Origin: Betaproteobacteria bacterium
GTDB lineage: Bacteria > Pseudomonadota > Gammaproteobacteria > Burkholderiales > Usitatibacteraceae
Direction: 5' to 3'
Assembly (NCBI GenBank): GCA_016720925.1
Contig: JADKJR010000021.1
Location: forward strand, 8,496-72,495
Length of the DNA: 64,000 bases
Part shown: one piece after another, positions 42,157 to 49,954 of the stretch
Position numbering within the stretch: position 1 is the first letter of the stretch
Layout: each line of letters opens with the position of its first letter
Made by a program: the position numbers and the translations under genes
Notes under the pieces: generated by a model
Databases searched by the model: none
Told to the model about the DNA's origin: nothing
What the model saw: only the letters and a program-made list of their open reading frames with translations

Positions 42157-45100
42157 ATGCTCCCTTCATTCTCTCCGCTACGCGAAGCGTTTCTCGCGGA
42201 TGAATCGCGTGTCATTTCCGCGCTGCTGCAATCGGCGAAGTTGCCCGCCGACAAGAAGGCCGCGGTCGACGCGACTGCCCGGCGACTGGTCGAAGCGGTG
42301 CGAGGCAGGCAGCGCGAACATGCGGGGATGCAATCTTTCCTCACGCAGTACGACCTTTCCACGCAGGAGGGTGTGCTGCTGATGTGCGTGGCGGAAGCGC
42401 TGCTGCGAATTCCCGATACACTTACGGCGGACAAGCTCATCAAGGACAAATTCTCCCAGGGCGACTGGAAGAAACATCTGGGCGCGTCCGACTCCTTGCT
42501 GGTCAATGCCGGAACCTGGGGAATGATGCTGACCGGCAAACTGGTCGCGCCGACAGTGGACAGCTTCGGGGATGTTGGTGGTTGGCTGACGCGGCTCGCG
42601 GGACGCGCGGGTGAGCCGATCGTGCGTACCGCGCTGCGGCAGGGCATGAAACTGATGGCGGAACAGTTTGTGATGGGACGCACGATTGGCGAGGCACTGA
42701 AGCGCGCGGCGTCGGGAGAGCAGGCCACGTATCGTCATTCGTACGACATGCTCGGCGAAGCGGCGATGACGATGGCCGACGCGGAACGTTATTTCAAGTC
42801 GTATCAGGTGGCCATTGCGGAAATTGCGCGGCACGTGCAGCCCGGGCAAAACGTATTTGAAGCGCCTGGCATCTCGATCAAGTTGTCTGCCCTGCATCCT
42901 CGTTTCGAGCTCGCGAAACGTGAGCGGGTGATGGCGGAAATGCTGCCCAAAGTCATGATACTTGTTGAGCAGGCGCGCGACGGCGGTATCGGCATCACGC
43001 TTGACGCCGAGGAGACGGAACGCATCGAATTGCTGCTGGAGTTGTTCGGGATCATTTACAGTGACGCGCGCTTCGCGGGATATGAAGGTTTCGGCGTCGC
43101 GGTTCAGTCCTACCAGAAACGCGCGAGCGAGGTAATCGATTGGCTGGCGACGCTTGCCAGCGCGCACGGCCGACGCATCACGACGCGGCTGGTGAAAGGA
43201 GCCTACTGGGATAGCGAGATCAAGCGTGCACAGATGCAGGGATTCAGTGGCTATCCGGTATTCACGCGCAAGGTGAATACCGACGTTTCGTATCTCGCGT
43301 GCGCGGCAAAAATGCTATCGCAGCCGCAGGCGTTCTACTGTCAGTTCGCGACGCACAATGCGCACACCGTGGCGACCATCCTGGAGCAGGCCGGTCCCGA
43401 TTCAAGGTTCGAGTTCCAGCGCTTGCATGGAATGGGCATGGAGCTGTATGACGCCGTGCTGGCGCATCCCGTGTTTGGCAAACCTGCCGCTTGCCGTGTG
43501 TATGCGCCGGTGGGAAGCCACGAAGATTTGCTGCCGTACCTGGTGCGGCGCCTGCTCGAGAACGGCGCAAACTCTTCGTTCGTGAACCGCATCGCCGATC
43601 CGGACGTGTCAATCGATGATGTGGTCGCCGACCCGATCATGTTGTGCGAGGCCAATACCGAAAAAGCCAACGGAAAATTGCCGTCACCGCGAAAACTCTT
43701 CCTGGGATCGGAAGTGAGCCGGCTTAATTCGTCTGGTTTCAGCTTCGCCGAAGTTCCGGCGACTGACGCGCTGTTTGCCGCGATGTCGGCGACATTGGGA
43801 CGGAACGATTTCATCGCGCGCCCATTGATTGCCGGGGACGCGATGCGCGGCGCGCCGATCGACGCCATCAGTCCGGTGACGCTGGAGAAGATTGGCGTTG
43901 TCGAGGAGGCCGACGAACAACTTCTCGATCTGGCGCTGTCGATCACCGCCGGCTACATCAATCAGCCCATGCCGGCAACCGAACGCGCGGCGGTGCTCGA
44001 TCGCGCGGCTGATCTACTGGAAGAGCGGCGCGCAGAGTTCATGGCGCTTTGCGTGCGGGAAGCGGGCAAGACGCTGCCCGATGCGCTAGGCGAAGTGCGT
44101 GAGGCGGTGGATTTCTGCCGCTACTATGCGGAGCAGACCCGTCAGCATTTTGCGAGGCCGCAGCGGCTTCCGGGGCCGACCGGGGAAAGCAACGATCTTT
44201 ATTTGCAGGGACGCGGCGTCTTTGCCTCCATATCGCCATGGAATTTTCCGCTGGCCATCTTTCTGGGGCAGATCACGGCAGCGTTTGCGGCGGGCAATGC
44301 CGTGATCGCCAAGCCGGCCGAACAATCCCCGATCATCGCCTTTGAAGCGGTCCGGCTACTGCTGGAAGCGGGCATGCCGAAGGATGCCATTGCGCTATTG
44401 CCTGGGCGCGGCGAAATCATTGGCGCCAAGCTGGTATCCGACATTCGCATCGCCGGTGTTGCATTCACTGGCGGAACCTCAACTGCTCAAGCGATCAACC
44501 GCGCGTTGGCCAACCGAGGCGGTCCCATCATTCCATTTATCGCCGAGACCGGTGGATTGAACGCGATGATCGCGGACTCATCCGCCCTGCCAGAGCAGGT
44601 AGTGAACGACGTGATTGCGTCGGCATTCAACAGTGCCGGGCAACGTTGTTCTGCGTTGCGCATTCTGTGCGTGCAAAAGGACATTGCACCGCGCATCGCG
44701 ACTTTGCTGGAAGGTGCGATGCAGGAGTTGACGGTGGGCGATCCAGGGCGCCTGGATACCGATATCGGCCCGGTCATTGATCGGGAAGCCCTCGACATGC
44801 TGGTCGCGCACCGTGAGCGTATGGCCTCGCAGTTTCGCCAGATCGGCCAAACGCCGCTGCCGCTCGACCTGCCAAAAGGACATTTCTTTGCGCCGTGCGC
44901 GTTTGAAATCCCCAGCTTCGATACCATCAAAAGTGAAGTGTTCGGCCCGGTGTTGCATGTATTCGCCTTTGAGGCGAATCAGTTGATGCAGCTGGTCGAC
45001 GCTATCAACGGCAGCGGCTACGGTCTTACGCTGGGTGTGCATTCGCGTATCGAGGAAACCATTGAATCCATCCGCGCGCGCGCGCGCGTTGGTAACCTGT

Positions 45101-45285
45101 ACGTGAACCGCAACCAGATCGGCGCGGTGGTCGGGGTACAACCATTTGGCGGGGAAGGATTGTCAGGTACGGGACCCAAAGCGGGCGGTCCGCATTATCT
45201 TTTTCGCTTTGCAAGTGAGCGCACTGTCACGGTCAATACGGCCGCGGCGGGCGGCAATGCGGCGCTGATCGCGAGTTCCGAGTAG
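42157..45285 (+). CDS. putA: bifunctional proline dehydrogenase / L-glutamate-5-semialdehyde dehydrogenase
   Basis: A 1042-residue enzyme (an in-frame ATG at 42127 would give 1052). N-terminal half: FAD proline dehydrogenase with I-S-I-K-L-S-A-L-H-P-R, R-L-V-K-G-A-Y-W-D and the Y-x-P-V-G segment near residue 470. C-terminal half: aldehyde dehydrogenase with I-S-P-W-N-F-P-L-A, the catalytic Glu in I-A-E-T-G-G-L-N-A and the Cys in S-A-G-Q-R-C-S-A-L. Unlike E. coli PutA there is no ribbon-helix-helix domain, so it cannot be its own repressor. It oxidises proline to glutamate at the membrane. Confidence 0.95.
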   Translation: MLPSFSPLREAFLADESRVISALLQSAKLPADKKAAVDATARRLVEAVRGRQREHAGMQSFLTQYDLSTQEGVLLMCVAEALLRIPDTLTADKLIKDKFSQGDWKKHLGASDSLLVNAGTWGMMLTGKLVAPTVDSFGDVGGWLTRLAGRAGEPIVRTALRQGMKLMAEQFVMGRTIGEALKRAASGEQATYRHSYDMLGEAAMTMADAERYFKSYQVAIAEIARHVQPGQNVFEAPGISIKLSALHPRFELAKRERVMAEMLPKVMILVEQARDGGIGITLDAEETERIELLLELFGIIYSDARFAGYEGFGVAVQSYQKRASEVIDWLATLASAHGRRITTRLVKGAYWDSEIKRAQMQGFSGYPVFTRKVNTDVSYLACAAKMLSQPQAFYCQFATHNAHTVATILEQAGPDSRFEFQRLHGMGMELYDAVLAHPVFGKPAACRVYAPVGSHEDLLPYLVRRLLENGANSSFVNRIADPDVSIDDVVADPIMLCEANTEKANGKLPSPRKLFLGSEVSRLNSSGFSFAEVPATDALFAAMSATLGRNDFIARPLIAGDAMRGAPIDAISPVTLEKIGVVEEADEQLLDLALSITAGYINQPMPATERAAVLDRAADLLEERRAEFMALCVREAGKTLPDALGEVREAVDFCRYYAEQTRQHFARPQRLPGPTGESNDLYLQGRGVFASISPWNFPLAIFLGQITAAFAAGNAVIAKPAEQSPIIAFEAVRLLLEAGMPKDAIALLPGRGEIIGAKLVSDIRIAGVAFTGGTSTAQAINRALANRGGPIIPFIAETGGLNAMIADSSALPEQVVNDVIASAFNSAGQRCSALRILCVQKDIAPRIATLLEGAMQELTVGDPGRLDTDIGPVIDREALDMLVAHRERMASQFRQIGQTPLPLDLPKGHFFAPCAFEIPSFDTIKSEVFGPVLHVFAFEANQLMQLVDAINGSGYGLTLGVHSRIEETIESIRARARVGNLYVNRNQIGAVVGVQPFGGEGLSGTGPKAGGPHYLFRFASERTVTVNTAAAGGNAALIASSE

Positions 45286-45379
45286 TCGCATTTTCTCCCG
45301 TTGCCGGTAGTCTGGGTTGTCGTTGCTTTCGTGCGCAACTTCGATGCGATTAATGCTGTGCTGTGCAGGCACAGAAACA

Positions 45380-45445
45380 AAACTCAATAGCTGGAGCGGC
45401 CCGCAGGCCGAAAACGCCTGAAACGGCCCGCCAGTGCTGGAGTTT
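45380..45445 (+). repeat. 66-bp palindromic intergenic element, copy G
   Basis: It starts AAACTCAATAGCTGGAGCGG, has the perfect inner hairpin CAGGCCGAAAACGCCTG, and ends CCCGCCAGTGCTGGAGTTT. It lies between the convergent putA and barstar genes in a 264-bp gap that holds no gene. Confidence 0.9.
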
Positions 45446-45549
45446 ATGAATTCACACGCCGAATTCGAAGATCGTGACTCGTGGAACTACAAGTAAATTG
45501 GTAACTGCGATTTTGCGCAGTATTCGCTGGGGGCAACCCCCAAAATTTT

Positions 45550-45990
45550 CTAGAATTTCTTGATCCCCGGCGGCGCGTGCTCGCCGGAAAGCAATACCAG
45601 CATGGAGCGCCCCTCACCCTTCCAGTAATCCACCGCATCCTGAAACAGCTCAATCACGGTTTCCAGTTGACTTTCATGGTGGGCGGTGAAGGCATCAGTG
45701 TGATCGAAGTAGACTACATAGCCTTCTTCATCGACCCAATCCATGTCGGTGAGGCAATCGTAGAAGGCGTCCCAATTGTTGCCGAAATGCGACGGGAATT
45801 TCATCGCGACCGCGGCGTGATTGAGAAACTGTTCCTTCTTCTCGATCTTCTTGCCTTCCAGATGAAAGAAGGCCATGTGTTTGCCATGCGCAAGTTTGGA
45901 TAATTCGGTCACCGTGGCGTGGGCCTTCAGCCAGAAAACGCCACTTGGCGCGTCGCTGGCAAAGGCAAGCTTGAGTTCGGGGGATGGCAT
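45550..45990 (-). CDS. barstar family ribonuclease inhibitor
   Basis: A 146-residue cytoplasmic protein. A 45-residue extension precedes the barstar fold, seen as F-L-N-H-A-A-V-A-M-K-F-P-S-H-F-G-N-N-W-D-A-F-Y-D-C-L-T-D-M-D-W (about residues 55-85). The N-N-W-D-A-F-Y-D-C motif is the barnase-contacting helix. It starts 12 bp after the RNase gene, with AAGGA upstream, so toxin and inhibitor are co-transcribed. Its job is presumably to keep the exported RNase harmless before secretion. Confidence 0.92.
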   Translation of the reverse strand: MPSPELKLAFASDAPSGVFWLKAHATVTELSKLAHGKHMAFFHLEGKKIEKKEQFLNHAAVAMKFPSHFGNNWDAFYDCLTDMDWVDEEGYVVYFDHTDAFTAHHESQLETVIELFQDAVDYWKGEGRSMLVLLSGEHAPPGIKKF

Positions 45991-46002
45991 GACAGTCCTT
46001 TT

Positions 46003-46371
46003 TTACTCTTTGATTATTTTGAATGAGGTGTAGTGGTCGGCGGTGTAATAGCAACTGAGTTGCTGTTTGCCGCCGCAGATAATGCGGCGTGCGCCGCGAT
46101 CGCGCGACCCAGGTGTCTTTACGGTGTACTCGTGATAGTAGCCTCGCGGTTGTTTGGGCAGCCTGCGCTCGCGATTGGAGAAAACCGTACCGTCCTTGCT
46201 GTACGGAAACGGCCCGCCCCGGCGGATGAGCGCAAGGGTATCCCGCCCTTCTTTCGGCAGATCTGCTGCTGCAATGACCGACAACCCGCCGGTGTTTTCA
46301 AATGCGTACGCCTGCATTCCGGTCAGGCTCAAAAGTGAAAGCATAAAAAATAACTTCAGTAATCGGGACAC
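46003..46371 (-). CDS. exported guanyl-specific ribonuclease (barnase/RNase Sa family)
   Basis: A 122-residue secreted RNase starting at GTG 46371, with AAGGAG six bases upstream. The signal peptide is MSRLLKLFFMLSLLSLTGMQ, cleaved near AYA-F (24). The mature domain has L-P-K-E-G-R-D-T-L, the catalytic Glu in Y-H-E-Y-T-V, Arg in R-G-A-R-R-I-I-C-G, and His in T-A-D-H-Y-T-S-F. All three catalytic residues are present, so an active enzyme is predicted. The barstar-like inhibitor follows 12 bp downstream. Confidence 0.93.
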   Translation of the reverse strand: MSRLLKLFFMLSLLSLTGMQAYAFENTGGLSVIAAADLPKEGRDTLALIRRGGPFPYSKDGTVFSNRERRLPKQPRGYYHEYTVKTPGSRDRGARRIICGGKQQLSCYYTADHYTSFKIIKE

Positions 46372-46389
46372 GCGCTACTCCTTGGGTCA

Positions 46390-46812
46390 CTAAGCGGAAG
46401 CCACTTTCGCGGCCAGTTTCTCATTGAATTTTACCGGGTCAATCACGAAGCGTTCGTGAGTGCCCGAACTGATGGAGTCGATACCGTCGTGCGCGCGGAT
46501 CGAAAAACTCAACCTGCGGCCATCGACCTTTTCCAACGTGGCTTCAACGGTAACCGTCAGGCCCGGCGGCGTGGCGGCGGTATGCGAAAGATTGACATGC
46601 GTCCCCACGCTTTGTTCATTCGGCCAATCCAGATGCGACTTCAACAAATCCACGCAGGCCCACTCACACAGCGCCACCATATAGCCCGTCGCAAATACCC
46701 GCGGCATCGCCTGAAAATCCACCGCTTCCCGATAAATATACGGCACCGTTTTCGACTCCGGAATCGTGTATCGAAACGTGTGGCATATCCCGGGCTTAAG
46801 TGTTGGCTTCAT
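46390..46812 (-). CDS. thioesterase family protein, fluoroacetyl-CoA thioesterase (FlK)-like
   Basis: A 140-residue hotdog-fold protein. F-A-T-G-Y-M-V-A-L-C-E-W-A-C-V, L-S-H-T-A-A-T-P-P-G-L-T-V-T-V and G-R-R-L-S-F-S-I-R-A-H-D-G line up almost residue for residue with my recollection of FlK from Streptomyces cattleya, including the catalytic Thr, Glu and His. The lid residue Phe36 of FlK, which gives selectivity for the fluorinated thioester, appears here as Met (D-F-Q-A-M-P-R-V-F). It may therefore hydrolyse another small acyl-CoA. It is on the same strand as fur (4 bp downstream of it). Confidence 0.9.
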   Translation of the reverse strand: MKPTLKPGICHTFRYTIPESKTVPYIYREAVDFQAMPRVFATGYMVALCEWACVDLLKSHLDWPNEQSVGTHVNLSHTAATPPGLTVTVEATLEKVDGRRLSFSIRAHDGIDSISSGTHERFVIDPVKFNEKLAAKVASA

Positions 46813-46816
46813 GGTG

Positions 46817-47248
46817 TTATTTTGGCGATGCGGTCTGCGGGCAGTGTGGGCAGTGTTCAGCGTACAGGATCATGTGGTGGTCCTTGATGACGAAGCCGAG
46901 TTGCCGGGCAATCTTATCCTGGCGCTTTTCAATTTCCGGATCATTGAATTCTTCCACGTATCCGCAATTGACGCACACGATATGGTCGTGATGGCTGCCT
47001 TCGTTGAGTTCAAATACCGCCTTGCCGCTTTCAAAATGGTGCCGCATCAGCAAGCCGGCTTGTTCAAATTGGGTCAGCACGCGATATACCGTCGCCAATC
47101 CAATGTCCGCGTTTTCATTCAGCAGCAGTTTGTATACATCTTCGGCGGACATGTGCCGCAACTTTGAAGTTTGGAACAGGTCCAGCACTTTCAGGCGCGG
47201 GAATGTGGCCTTCAGGCCCATGTTGCGTAATTCTCTGGATTCGGACAT
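46817..47248 (-). CDS. fur: ferric uptake regulator
   Basis: A 143-residue Fur repressor. The winged helix is G-L-K-A-T-F-P-R-L-K-V-L-D-L-F and V-Y-R-V-L-T-Q-F-E. Metal ligands include H-H-D-H (about residues 87-90), C-V-N-C-G (about 93-97) and a C-terminal C-P-H-C-P. With Fe(II) it represses iron-uptake genes. Its divergence from bamE is a conserved betaproteobacterial arrangement. No clear Fur box was seen in the 162-bp shared upstream region. Confidence 0.95.
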   Translation of the reverse strand: MSESRELRNMGLKATFPRLKVLDLFQTSKLRHMSAEDVYKLLLNENADIGLATVYRVLTQFEQAGLLMRHHFESGKAVFELNEGSHHDHIVCVNCGYVEEFNDPEIEKRQDKIARQLGFVIKDHHMILYAEHCPHCPQTASPK

Positions 47249-47410
47249 TGCGACCTCATTGACCGGTTACGAGAATCATATGCTGTTTTTGGCTGTGCGG
47301 CGTTCTCTGGCTATTGCGTGCATTGCAACGGGGAAACGCGTTTCGGACGCCATGGTCTGACGGGCTATAATTACCGATTCGTTCAGGTTATCCGGTCAGG
47401 AAAGCAGCTT

Positions 47411-47839
47411 ATGCGCCATTTTTCGCCAGCCATCGTTACGGCAATCTTCGTGGCAAGTTCGGGTCTTCTTGCGGGCTGTGCCGGCTTTGGCGTTCACCGC
47501 ATCGATATCCAGCAGGGCAATCTGGTGACCCAGGCGCAACTCGCCAAGGTGAAGCCAGGCATGAGCCGCAACGACGTGAAAAACGCGCTCGGCACGCCGC
47601 TGTTGCAGGATGTGTTTCATGCCAATCGGTGGGACTACTATTTCACCAATGAACAGGCGACCAAATACGGCCCCTTTGGCCGTGAGTCGCAGAAATATCA
47701 TGTGACGGTCTTTTTCGAAAAGGAAAAAGTCTCCAAAATTGAAGGCGAGGCTTCGCCTGTGGAAATTCTTACGGGCGGCGGTGATCGGCGCGGACTGCCA
47801 AACGCGTTGCCGCCTGGCGCACCCCCACCGAAATCATAG
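47411..47839 (+). CDS. bamE: outer membrane protein assembly factor BamE
   Basis: A 142-residue lipoprotein. The signal and lipobox are S-G-L-L-A-G-C (Cys at about 22), followed by the SmpA/OmlA fold with I-D-I-Q-Q-G-N-L-V-T, V-K-P-G-M-S-R-N-D-V and A-L-G-T-P-L-L-Q-D. The Pro-rich tail is disordered. It is part of the BAM complex that inserts outer-membrane beta-barrels. dapB starts two bases after its stop. Confidence 0.95.
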   Translation: MRHFSPAIVTAIFVASSGLLAGCAGFGVHRIDIQQGNLVTQAQLAKVKPGMSRNDVKNALGTPLLQDVFHANRWDYYFTNEQATKYGPFGRESQKYHVTVFFEKEKVSKIEGEASPVEILTGGGDRRGLPNALPPGAPPPKS

Positions 47840-47841
47840 TC

Positions 47842-48645
47842 ATGGCGCTAAACCTGGCCATCGCCGGAGCGGGCGGACGCATGGGCCGCATGCTGCTGGA
47901 GGCGGCGGCATCACAACCCGGAATCGCGATTACCGGGGCGCTGGAGCAAGGCGCAAGTGCGCTGCTCGGCCATGACGCGGGTGAAATATCGGGCAATGCC
48001 AAGGGAATTATTGTCACCGCCGACCTCGTGGCGGGGTTGGCGAATGCCCATGTCCTGATCGATTTCACGCGACCGGAAGGTACGATGCAACACCTCGCAG
48101 TCTGCCGCAAACAGCGCGTAAACATGGTGATCGGGACGACCGGGTTTACAGCTGATCAGAAACGCGAAATTGACGCGGCGTCGAAAGACATTGCCATCGT
48201 ATTCGCAGCCAACATGAGCCTGGGTATGAACGTTCTTGACAAACTGGTCGAGATGGCCACCAAAGCCCTGCACGAAGAATACGATATAGAGATCATCGAG
48301 GCGCATCACAAGGCGAAAATCGATGCGCCTTCCGGTACTGCCCTGATGCTGGGCGAAACCGCTGCAAAATCCATTGGCAAATCGCTCGACGAGATCGGTG
48401 TATTTTCGCGTCATGGCCTCATCGGTGAACGCAAATCCGGGACTATTGGTTTTTCCACCATTCGTGGCGGCGACATCGTTGGCGACCATACGGTGATGTA
48501 TGCCGGTACTGGCGAACGGATCGAAATCACGCACAAGTCTTCTTCAAGGTCGACGTTTGCCCAAGGGGCAATGCGGGCCGCAAGATTTCTATTGGGCCGG
48601 AAAGCCGGCTTATTCGATATGCAGGACGTACTGGGGCTCAAGTAG
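47842..48645 (+). CDS. dapB: 4-hydroxy-tetrahydrodipicolinate reductase
   Basis: A 267-residue enzyme of the lysine/diaminopimelate pathway. The NAD(P) loop is A-G-A-G-G-R-M-G-R (residues 8-16). The active-site E-A-H-H-K-A-K-I-D-A-P-S-G-T-A near residue 155 holds the catalytic His and Lys. I-G-T-T-G-F is also typical. It is close-coupled to bamE. The window also encodes DapE, the later desuccinylation step, 34 kb away. Confidence 0.96.
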   Translation: MALNLAIAGAGGRMGRMLLEAAASQPGIAITGALEQGASALLGHDAGEISGNAKGIIVTADLVAGLANAHVLIDFTRPEGTMQHLAVCRKQRVNMVIGTTGFTADQKREIDAASKDIAIVFAANMSLGMNVLDKLVEMATKALHEEYDIEIIEAHHKAKIDAPSGTALMLGETAAKSIGKSLDEIGVFSRHGLIGERKSGTIGFSTIRGGDIVGDHTVMYAGTGERIEITHKSSSRSTFAQGAMRAARFLLGRKAGLFDMQDVLGLK

Positions 48646-48682
48646 CGGTTCATCGTGGAACGCGCGTGACTGCCACTTTGGT

Positions 48683-48711
48683 TTGCCCGGAACCGCTATC
48701 TAGGCTAAAAT
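48683..48711 (+). promoter_or_regulatory. probable sigma-70 promoter of the car operon
   Basis: The -35-like TTGCCC (48683-48688) and -10 TAAAAT (48706-48711) are 17 bp apart. The predicted start near 48718 lies upstream of the hairpin at 48738-48770, so the leader RNA would contain that hairpin before carA. Confidence 0.5.
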
Positions 48712-48737
48712 AGCCTCTTAATCGCGCAATGAAAACG

Positions 48738-48770
48738 CGGGAAAGGTCCAACCGGCCTTTCCCGTTTTTT
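48738..48770 (+). terminator. terminator hairpin between dapB and carA, possible attenuator
   Basis: CGGGAAAGG (48738-48746) and CCTTTCCCG (48756-48764) pair perfectly around a 9-base loop, followed by six T. It is 92 bp past dapB and 42 bp before carA. It may simply end dapB transcription. A short frame beginning ATG 48729 (M-K-T-R-E-R-S-N-R) puts three Arg codons in or near its 5' arm, as in amino-acid attenuators. Confidence 0.8.
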
Positions 48771-48811
48771 GTGCCCACTTGCGGTTATGTCTGGTTCTCC
48801 TGGAGTCTCCC

Positions 48812-49954
48812 TTGGTTCAGTCCTCACCCGCCCTGCTTGTCCTCGCCGACGGTTCCGTATTCAGGGGCACATCGATTGGCACCGATGGCCAATCCATGGG
48901 CGAAGTTGTATTCAATACGGCAATGACCGGCTATCAGGAAATCCTCACGGATCCGTCCTACATGGGCCAGATGGTCACGCTCACTTATCCGCATATCGGC
49001 AATACCGGCACCAACGAAGAGGATGCGGAATCCCTGAAGTGCTACGCGGCCGGATTGGTCATTCGTGATCTGCCGAAGCTGGCGTCCAATTGGCGCATGA
49101 CCGCTACACTGCCGGAATACCTGAAGCGTAACGGGGTGGTGGCGATCGCCAATATCGACACGCGCCGCCTCACGCGGCTCACCCGTGAAAAAGGTGCGCA
49201 AAACGGCTGTATTTTTGTTGGTGAACATACGGACGCCAATATCAAGCTTGCTCATGAGCTGGCGAATGCCGCACCGGCCATGTCCGGCCTGGATTTGGCC
49301 AAAGTCGTGTCCTGCAAGAAATCCTATGAGTGGAATCAGTCGACCTGGGCCCTCGGTGCGGGATACGCGCGAGCGAAGGTATCTACATTTCATGTTGTCG
49401 CATTTGACTACGGCATCAAGCACAACATCCTGCGCATGCTGGCGGAGCGGGGTTGCAAAATTACCGTCCTTCCCGCACAAGCGACCTCTGCCGAAGCATT
49501 GGCGCTCAAGCCGGATGGCGTGTTCCTGTCCAATGGGCCGGGCGACCCGGAGCCGTGCGATTACGCGATCAAGGCTATCCGGGAAATTATTACCGCCGAC
49601 ATACCGGTATTCGGCATCTGCCTCGGTCATCAGTTGCTCGCGCTCGCCTCAGGTGCAAAGACCGTGAAAATGAAATTTGGCCATCACGGCGCCAATCATC
49701 CGGTGCAGGATCTCGAGACGCGCAAGGTTTACATCACCAGCCAGAATCATGGCTTTGCCGCGGACGAAAAAACGTTGCCTGCGAATGTGCGCGTGACACA
49801 CATATCTTTATTTGACGGCACCTGCCAGGGAATCGAGCGAACCGACAAGCGCGCGTTCAGTTTTCAGGGGCATCCAGAAGCAAGCCCGGGGCCGCATGAG
49901 GTGGGGTACCTGTTTGACCGTTTCGTAACGATGATGGGCGCGGCACGTGGCTAA
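48812..49954 (+). CDS. carA: carbamoyl-phosphate synthase small subunit
   Basis: A 380-residue glutaminase subunit. No ATG or GTG suits the conserved start S-S-P-A-L-L-V-L-A-D-G-S-V-F-R-G; TTG 48812 with GGAG six bases upstream is the best start. The N-terminal domain has F-N-T-A-M-T-G-Y-Q-E-I-L-T-D-P-S-Y. The class I amidotransferase domain holds the Cys nucleophile in F-G-I-C-L-G-H-Q-L and the His-Glu pair in F-Q-G-H-P-E-A-S-P-G. It releases ammonia from glutamine for CarB. Its 3' end overlaps the ORF6N gene by 8 bp. Confidence 0.95.
   Translation: MVQSSPALLVLADGSVFRGTSIGTDGQSMGEVVFNTAMTGYQEILTDPSYMGQMVTLTYPHIGNTGTNEEDAESLKCYAAGLVIRDLPKLASNWRMTATLPEYLKRNGVVAIANIDTRRLTRLTREKGAQNGCIFVGEHTDANIKLAHELANAAPAMSGLDLAKVVSCKKSYEWNQSTWALGAGYARAKVSTFHVVAFDYGIKHNILRMLAERGCKITVLPAQATSAEALALKPDGVFLSNGPGDPEPCDYAIKAIREIITADIPVFGICLGHQLLALASGAKTVKMKFGHHGANHPVQDLETRKVYITSQNHGFAADEKTLPANVRVTHISLFDGTCQGIERTDKRAFSFQGHPEASPGPHEVGYLFDRFVTMMGAARG

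Noticed and set aside
45529..45543. GGGGG-CAA-CCCCC hairpin before the barstar stop
   Set aside because: The loop is only 3 bases and neither strand gives a proper T tract right after the stem, so I do not call it a terminator.
47249..47410. Fur box between fur and bamE
   Set aside because: I looked for GATAATGATAATCATTATC-like sequence and found only weak partial matches.
48729..48926. 65-residue frame over the car leader and carA start as a normal gene
   Set aside because: It runs out of frame across the conserved carA start, so it is not a normal gene. Only its first Arg-rich codons are kept, as part of the attenuator hypothesis.
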